From contig JAVEYH010000036.1 in the NCBI GenBank assembly GCA_034003585.1, forward strand, positions 1 through 27,056: a stretch of 27,056 bases of DNA. The letters are read 5' to 3'. The DNA is from JAPXSY01 sp034003585 (GTDB lineage Bacteria > Verrucomicrobiota > Kiritimatiellia > RFP12 > UBA1067). Each line of letters opens with the position of its first letter. Position 1 is the stretch's first letter. The notes under the pieces are model-generated. The model saw nothing but the letters and a program-made list of their open reading frames with translations, searched no databases and had not been told where the DNA came from. Shown here piece by piece: positions 22,410 to 27,056 of the stretch. The translations under genes and the position numbers were made by a program.

Positions 22410-23447
22410 ATGATGCGGGCTGTGGTATATCACGGGAAGGGCGACGTGCGGGTGGAGAGGGTACCTGTTCCGGTTTGCGGGGAGGGCGGGCTGCGGGTCA
22501 AGGTCGAGGCCTGCGCGGTGTGCGGCTCGGACATGAAGGCGTACAAATCGGGCAACCCCCGCATGCGCCCGCCGATCGTGATGGGCCATGAGTTCGCGGG
22601 CGTGGTCGTGGAGAGCCGCGCGGGTGCGGCGTTCCGCGTCGGCGAGCGCGTGGTGATGGCGACGTCGGTCGCGTGCGGCGCCTGCGCCTACTGCGCGCGC
22701 GGCTGGCGCAATCTGTGCGCGAACCTCCGGCCCATGGGATTCGGCTATGACGGCGGCATGGCCGAGTGCGTGGCCATTCCGGAAGCGGCCGTGCGGGGCG
22801 GGCATGTGATCCGCGTTCCCGCGTCGGCCGATCCGGCGCTCGCGGCGCTGGCCGAACCGTTGAGCTGCGCCGTGAACGCCTGCGAAAACAGCGGCGTCGG
22901 CGAGGGCGACACCGTGCTGGTGATGGGCGCGGGACCGATGGGCATCCTGAATGCCGTGGCCGCGCGCGCGCGCGGCGCGGGCCGCGTGATCCTCTCGGAG
23001 ATCAACCCGGCGCGCCTGGCGCAGTGCGGGGCGTTCGGATTCGACCGTCTCGTCAACCCCGCGGTTGAAGATCTGGCGCAGGCGGTCCGCGACGCCACCG
23101 GCGGCCTGGGCGCGGATGTGGTGATCGTGGCGGCGCCGGCCGCGGCGCCGCAGGAGCAGGCCCTGAGCCTGGTGCGCAAACGCGGTACCCTCTGCCTGTT
23201 CGCCTCGCTGCCCGCAGGCAAAAGCATGCTGAGTTTGGACAGCCGTCTCATCCATTACCATGAATTGCGCGTGATCGGATCGAGCGACTCCGCGCCGCCG
23301 CATGTCGCGCAGGCGGTGGCGCTGCTCGCCTCCGGCGCGTTCCCCGCGGAACGGCTGGTGACGCACCGGCTCCCGCTGGAGGGGTTTCACGAGGCCGTCA
23401 GGCTGATGGAGCGGGGCGAAGCGTTGCGCGTGGTGCTGACGCCGTAA
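22410..23447 (+). CDS. Zinc-dependent alcohol/polyol dehydrogenase (MDR family)
   Basis: This 345-residue cytoplasmic dehydrogenase resembles sorbitol/threonine dehydrogenases. Catalytic zinc ligands are Cys38 (CGSD), His60 and Glu61 (GHEF), with Glu149 near. The structural zinc site is Cys89, Cys92, Cys95 and Cys103. The Rossmann motif GAGPMG lies at residues 173-178, and an acidic Glu197 (SEINP) suggests NAD. The substrate may be a polyol or sugar made by the neighbouring enzymes. Two ATGs in a row (22410 and 22413) share a GGGGAT site; either could start. The second SDR begins 13 bp after its stop, so the two are co-translated. Confidence 0.9.
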   Translation: MMRAVVYHGKGDVRVERVPVPVCGEGGLRVKVEACAVCGSDMKAYKSGNPRMRPPIVMGHEFAGVVVESRAGAAFRVGERVVMATSVACGACAYCARGWRNLCANLRPMGFGYDGGMAECVAIPEAAVRGGHVIRVPASADPALAALAEPLSCAVNACENSGVGEGDTVLVMGAGPMGILNAVAARARGAGRVILSEINPARLAQCGAFGFDRLVNPAVEDLAQAVRDATGGLGADVVIVAAPAAAPQEQALSLVRKRGTLCLFASLPAGKSMLSLDSRLIHYHELRVIGSSDSAPPHVAQAVALLASGAFPAERLVTHRLPLEGFHEAVRLMERGEALRVVLTP

Positions 23448-23460
23448 GGGAGGTGCGCGG

Positions 23461-24222
23461 ATGAAACTGGATTTGCAGGGTAAGGTCGCCTTGGTGACCG
23501 GCGGCGCGCGCGGAATCGGCGCCGCAATCTGCCGCGGGCTGGCGGCGGAGGGCGTGCGGGTCGGGATCAACTACGCGCACAGCGCGGCGGCGGCCGAAAC
23601 GCTCGCAACGGGGCTCACGCGCGATTACGGGGCCGGAGCGTGCGCGCTCCGGGGGGATCTCGAACAGCCCGCCGAAATCGCGGCCCTGTTCGACGCGCTG
23701 GAGCGGCGGCTCGGCCCGGCGGACATTCTGGTGAACAATGCGGCGTATTGCCCCGGCGGACCGCTCGGCTCCTACAGTGTGGAAACATGGGAGAAGACCT
23801 TCCGCATCAACGTCACCGCCGCGTTTGCCGCCAGCCAAGAGCATGTGCGGCGGCTGACCGCCGCGGGACGCAAGGGCACGATCATCAACATCGCCTCGCA
23901 GGCGGCCTTTCTGGGCTCCACCTCCGGCCACCTCCCCTACGACGCCAGCAAGGGTGCGCTGGTCTCCATGACCCGCGCCCTGGCGCGCGAGACGGCGCCC
24001 GCCGGCATCCGCGTCAACGCGGTGGCGCCGGGCATGGTCCGGACCGAGATGGTGGCGGACAAGCTCGCGGCGAACCTCGACCGCTATCTGAGCCGCATCC
24101 CGCTGAACCGGATCGCGGAACCGGAGGATGTCGCGAATGCGGTCGTCTTCCTCGCCTCGGGCGCGTCCGGGTACATGACCGGCGCCACGCTGGATCTCAC
24201 AGGCGGGCTGCTGATGCGCTGA
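23461..24222 (+). CDS. SDR family oxidoreductase (FabG-like)
   Basis: This 253-residue short-chain dehydrogenase has TGGARGIG at residues 13-20, NNAA at 92-95, Ser146, Tyr160 and Lys164 (YDASK), and a C-terminal GYMTGATLDLTGG. Asn38-Tyr39 after the second strand, with no acidic residue there, leaves room for NADP. The start has GGGAGG seven bases upstream. It is the last gene of the set; its stop is 25 bp from the convergent GH95 stop. Beside DeoC and the zinc enzyme it likely oxidises or reduces a sugar-derived intermediate. A fatty-acid role is unlikely in this setting. Confidence 0.88.
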   Translation: MKLDLQGKVALVTGGARGIGAAICRGLAAEGVRVGINYAHSAAAAETLATGLTRDYGAGACALRGDLEQPAEIAALFDALERRLGPADILVNNAAYCPGGPLGSYSVETWEKTFRINVTAAFAASQEHVRRLTAAGRKGTIINIASQAAFLGSTSGHLPYDASKGALVSMTRALARETAPAGIRVNAVAPGMVRTEMVADKLAANLDRYLSRIPLNRIAEPEDVANAVVFLASGASGYMTGATLDLTGGLLMR

Positions 24223-24247
24223 ACTCCGCGGCCCCGCGTGAACCCCC

Positions 24248-26563
24248 TCACCCTTCCGGCGTGATGTTGCGCGTCTCGCCGGGCTTCACGGAGACCGTTC
24301 GGGACCGGCCTTGGCAGATCAGGCGGACCGGACCGGAAGCATGGCGCCCCGCGCGGATTTTCGCCTCCCTCACCACGCCGTCCCGCCACAGCGCGCTGAC
24401 GGTGTAATCGCCGCGCGCGCGCAACCCGGAAAACTGCCCGTCCGCCCAGGCTGCCGGCAACGCCGGCAACAGAGTGATCTGATCGCCGTGGCTGTGCAGG
24501 AGCATCTCGGCGATCGCCGCCGTGGCGCCGAAATTGCCGTCGATCTGAAACGGCGGGTGGTTGTCCCAGAGGTTCGGCAGGGTGGATTTCGCCAGAATCG
24601 CATGCAGGTTTTCATAGGCGCGGGCACCGTCGGCGAGGCGCGCGAAAATACCGATCGTCCAAGCCCGGCTCCAGCCTGTTTTCGCGCCGCCGTGCGACAG
24701 ACGGTACTCCAGCGAGCGGCGCACCGCGTCACGCATGACCGGATCGCCGTCGAGATCGATCCGGTTGCCGGGGTACGCTCCCAGCACATGCGAGATGTGG
24801 CGGTGTCCGGGCTCGGCCTCCTCAAAAGGCAGACGCCACTCCATCAGCCGCCCGTCCTCCGCGACACGCGGCCGGTAGACCTTGGGCAGCGCCGCCCGGA
24901 TCGTTTTGACGAGCGGTTCCCCCGTACGGCCGAGAATCTCCGCCGCCTCCAGATAATCCTGGAAAACCTGCAGGATCATAAACTGGTCGAACGTGTTGCC
25001 GGACGCAAGCGCGGCGTTGGTTTTCACGCCGTCGGCCGCAGTATAGCGAAACGAATTCTCGGGCGAGCTGGACGGGCGCGCCAGCAGTTTCCCGGTCGCG
25101 GGGTCGGGAATCAGCCAGGACTCCGCAAACGCCGCGGAATCGGTCAGGATGTCCCAGTTGTCCTCCAGGATGCGCTTGTTTCGGTTGAACCGGTAGTGTT
25201 CGAGGATGTGCAGGACCATCCACTGCCCGCCGAAGAAAGAGCCTCCCCAATAAACGCGCGAGGACATGACCCTCGCGTTCGCCCAGATGTCGGTGGCATG
25301 TCCCATGCACCAGCCCCGCATGCCCAGGCGGCGCGCCATCTCGCGCCCGGGCGGAAGGCAATACCGGATGAAGTCCAGCAGGGGTTCGTGCGTTTCCGGC
25401 AGGTTGGTCGTTTCCGCAGGCCAGTAATTCATCTGCAGGTTGATGTTCAAATGAAAGTCCGAGCCCCAGGGCGCTTTGGCGTGGGGATTCCAGATGCCCT
25501 GCAGGTTGGCGGGAAAGGAGCCGGGGCGGGAGGAGGCGATCAGCAGGTGGCGCCCGAACTGGAAATACGTCTCGATCAGGTCCGGGTCGTCGCGGTTGCC
25601 GGCCTGGACGCGCTTCAGCCGTTCTTTGGTGGGCAGGGCCCGTATGGCGGCGGCGGTCTTGCCGAGATCCAGGTCCACGCGGTCAAAATAGTGCCGGTGC
25701 CCTTCCACGGCCCGTTGCCGCAATGCGTCCCCCGAAATGCCGTCCAGCTCATCCAGGGTCCGGGCCGCTTTCCGTTGCCAGCCGTCAGGAAGTTTGGCGC
25801 CGGCCGTGCGGCGGTCAAGGTCGGTGGCGACTGCCGCAAGCAGGGTGATCGGCCCGGGGCCTGAGACCTCGAGAAACCCTTCGCCGGCGCGGACGTTGCC
25901 GGCGGGCAGCGCGCGGACGTGCCCGACGTAACGGGTGGCGTCCCGGCCGGTCGCGGCGCCTGTCTTGACGATCTCGCTGTTCCGGACCGATCCGCCGTCG
26001 AGGCGCACGCGGAGCCGGGTCTGGCTGTCCGCCGCGATCGTGACCGCGATCACGTCATCCTGTCCGCAGGCGAACACGTTCTGGGTGATGGCCGAACCGT
26101 TGTCCAGGGTATAGACGCTCTTCGCGATGCCGGTTGTCAGGTCAAGTTCGCGGTATTGTTTGCGGAGGGGTGATGCGGTGACGTACTCGATCTCCATCCA
26201 GCCGAACGGTTGATAGCTGTCCGGGTTGGTGCCGTTCTGCTGAAACCGGTTCTCGAAAAACCGGCCGGCGCCCGCGTAATCGCCGGACGCCTCAAGCCGC
26301 CGCACGGTTTCCAGGTGAACGAAGCTGTCTTCCGGCATGACCTTGGCGGGATCGCGATGCCAGATCGTCTCCTCGTTGATCAGGATCTTTTCCTTCGGGA
26401 AATTTCCGGACGGCATGGCGCCGAGCCGTCCGTTGCCGACCGGATACGCGACATCCCATTTGTCACCGGCACCGGCGTCATCCCAGATGATCAAGTCGCT
26501 GCCGCGCACCAGAACGGAAAGCGCAACCCAGCACACGCAAGCAGAAAGAAGCGTCTTTTTCAT
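24248..26563 (-). CDS. Secreted GH95 family alpha-L-fucosidase/galactosidase
   Basis: This 771-residue exported enzyme has the normal GH95 length. A Sec signal (MKKTLLSACVCWVALSVLVRG) is followed by the N-terminal beta domain with WDVAYPVGNGRLGAM and ILINEETIWHRD, both typical of the family. The helical barrel carries NINLQMNYWPAE near residue 375 (the catalytic Asn region), SSSPENSF near 503 (general acid region) and QIDGNFGATAAIAEM near 673 (base Asp region). Known members remove terminal alpha-1,2-L-fucose or alpha-L-galactose by inversion. The ATG at 26563 has AAGGGGAG just upstream; earlier in-frame starts to 26644 would add a non-signal-like tail. It is monocistronic and convergent to the SDR gene. 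Confidence 0.93.
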   Translation of the reverse strand: MKKTLLSACVCWVALSVLVRGSDLIIWDDAGAGDKWDVAYPVGNGRLGAMPSGNFPKEKILINEETIWHRDPAKVMPEDSFVHLETVRRLEASGDYAGAGRFFENRFQQNGTNPDSYQPFGWMEIEYVTASPLRKQYRELDLTTGIAKSVYTLDNGSAITQNVFACGQDDVIAVTIAADSQTRLRVRLDGGSVRNSEIVKTGAATGRDATRYVGHVRALPAGNVRAGEGFLEVSGPGPITLLAAVATDLDRRTAGAKLPDGWQRKAARTLDELDGISGDALRQRAVEGHRHYFDRVDLDLGKTAAAIRALPTKERLKRVQAGNRDDPDLIETYFQFGRHLLIASSRPGSFPANLQGIWNPHAKAPWGSDFHLNINLQMNYWPAETTNLPETHEPLLDFIRYCLPPGREMARRLGMRGWCMGHATDIWANARVMSSRVYWGGSFFGGQWMVLHILEHYRFNRNKRILEDNWDILTDSAAFAESWLIPDPATGKLLARPSSSPENSFRYTAADGVKTNAALASGNTFDQFMILQVFQDYLEAAEILGRTGEPLVKTIRAALPKVYRPRVAEDGRLMEWRLPFEEAEPGHRHISHVLGAYPGNRIDLDGDPVMRDAVRRSLEYRLSHGGAKTGWSRAWTIGIFARLADGARAYENLHAILAKSTLPNLWDNHPPFQIDGNFGATAAIAEMLLHSHGDQITLLPALPAAWADGQFSGLRARGDYTVSALWRDGVVREAKIRAGRHASGPVRLICQGRSRTVSVKPGETRNITPEG

Positions 26564-26612
26564 TGCTCCCCTTACCATACTTTGACCCGGAACGCATTTG
26601 CCAATCGTTCTC

Positions 26613-26640
26613 AGTATGCGGAGGAATAATGAAAAGTCAA
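26613..26640 (-). promoter_or_regulatory. Predicted promoter of the GH95 gene
   Basis: On the minus strand a -35 TTGACT (26635-26640) and a -10 CATACT (26613-26618) are 16 bp apart, giving a leader of about 43 bases. No G/C tract is present here. Confidence 0.5.
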
Positions 26641-26642
26641 GC

Positions 26643-26665
26643 ACCCGCGCGGTCGGCGCGCGGGT
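26643..26665 (-). terminator. GC-rich hairpin between the RluA-type and GH95 genes
   Basis: ACCCGCGC and GCGCGGGT form an 8-bp stem; on the minus strand a weak TTTT follows eight bases later. It could end transcripts of the RluA-type gene before the GH95 promoter. Confidence 0.4.
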
Positions 26666-26686
26666 CTCACTTTCAGGGAGGAGTTA

Positions 26687-26872
26687 GGATTTAGGAAGGA
26701 GGAGTTTGAGTAAAACACTATGTTTCTTGAAATTCCACGCCTTTTAGCCATATACGGCCCGTCAGGAAGCGGATGCCTGTTCCTGAAGAGACACCGGTTC
26801 GTCAGCATACCGGATTATTCAATTCCTCTGCCTTCAGGGGGTTTCAACTCCTAACTCCTCCTTCCCAAATCC
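26687..26872. repeat. Inverted 20-bp repeats around the 3' end of the RluA-type gene
   Basis: Bases 26687-26706 and the complement of 26853-26872 match at 19 of 20 positions (GGATTT-GGAAGGAGGAGTT). Both sit in longer arrays of GGAGTTA and GGATTTA words. The 146 bp between them hold no gene other than the last codons of the RluA-type gene. Confidence 0.65.
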
Positions 26873-27056
26873 TCCTTCGGGTGCGGATAATCGCACCCGT
26901 GCGCCACCGGTCAGGACGGCCATGTCGGGAGGAATCGGGGCGATCACTTCGGTCGGCGTGCCGAAACGCGGGTGGCGGAACGCGAGGCGTGCCGCGTGAA
27001 GGGCCTGACGCCCCATGCGGAGCCGCGCCCGGTCGGCTTCCGTGAGCCCGCCCGAG
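26834..27056 (-). CDS. RluA-type pseudouridine synthase (C-terminal part, runs off window)
   Basis: Only the last 73 residues or so are visible; the gene starts beyond the right edge. MGRQALHAARLAFRHPRFGTPTEVIAPIPPDM matches the conserved C-terminal block of RluA/RluD enzymes (RQALHA-RL-F-HP, then AP-P-DM), which turn uridines in rRNA or tRNA into pseudouridine. After that block the protein continues for about 27 residues that are coded by a palindrome (26878-26899) and a GGAGTTA-type array before the stop at 26834. Most family members end soon after the conserved block, so this tail may come from invading repeat sequence. Confidence 0.8.
   Translation of the reverse strand, partial: SGGLTEADRARLRMGRQALHAARLAFRHPRFGTPTEVIAPIPPDMAVLTGGARVRLSAPEGGFGKEELGVETP
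26878..26899. repeat. Palindrome inside the RluA-type reading frame
   Basis: CGGGTGCG and CGCACCCG flank six bases, a perfect 8-bp stem. It lies after the conserved end of the protein and next to the array arm at 26853-26872, so it might be the former terminator stem. Confidence 0.5.

Noticed and set aside
1..27056. CRISPR array, prophage, insertion sequence or defence system
   Set aside because: I found no regularly spaced direct repeats, phage structural genes, transposase or recognisable defence proteins.

Overview
The window is a high-GC scaffold piece, probably from a metagenome-assembled genome of the Kiritimatiellota/Verrucomicrobiota (PVC) group. That is an inference from gene style: a secreted protein joining the N-terminal domain common in Kiritimatiellae to an FGE/SUMF1-like fold, many Tat- or Sec-exported carbohydrate-active proteins, LamG-like secreted proteins, strong AAGGAG ribosome binding sites, and degenerate 7-8 nt arrays between genes. 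I see no tRNA, rRNA, CRISPR array or transposase.

Layout. 1-2421 (minus): the N-terminus of a Tat-exported metallophosphoesterase, an FGE-like secreted protein and an unrecognised secreted protein. 2551-3435 (plus): an AraC-type regulator. 3448-4860 (minus): a secreted sialate-O-acetylesterase-like SGNH esterase. 4911-8677 (minus): a compact five-gene operon ending in a clear terminator, in the order exported lyxose-isomerase-like cupin lipoprotein, small VOC protein, DhaK, DhaL, LsrF-type class I aldolase/thiolase. 8941-9891 (plus): a divergent GH16 glycanase. 9928-11718 (minus): a secreted protein built from two copies of one domain. A 100-N gap follows, flanked by an exact 127-bp duplication that is almost certainly an assembly overlap. 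12270-12863 (minus): a Tat-signal RpiB-family protein. 13014-19056 (minus): DeoR regulator, FAD oxidoreductase fused to a propeller, Tat-lipoprotein TIM-barrel hydrolase and a frameshifted LamG-like protein. 19267-24222 (plus): an exported SMP-30-like protein, then SDR, DeoC aldolase, zinc alcohol dehydrogenase and a second SDR. 24248-26563 (minus): a GH95 alpha-L-fucosidase-type enzyme. 26834-27056 (minus): the C-terminal end of an RluA-type pseudouridine synthase.

How the genes may work together (inference). Secreted GH95, GH16, esterase and TIM-barrel enzymes would release sugars from complex, possibly fucosylated, glycans. Two proteins of sugar-isomerase families carry export signals, and one of them has lost the phosphate-binding residues of its family. 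This suggests aldose/ketose interconversion outside the cytoplasm. DhaK/DhaL could then phosphorylate a ketose and the LsrF-type enzyme split it to DHAP plus a second product. The SDR/DeoC/ADH operon could handle other sugar or aldehyde intermediates. No other lsr gene is present, so this does not look like autoinducer-2 processing. The divergent promoters of the isomerase-kinase-aldolase operon and of GH16 each appear to contain a G/C homopolymer in the -35/-10 spacer, which would be a layout suited to phase variation.
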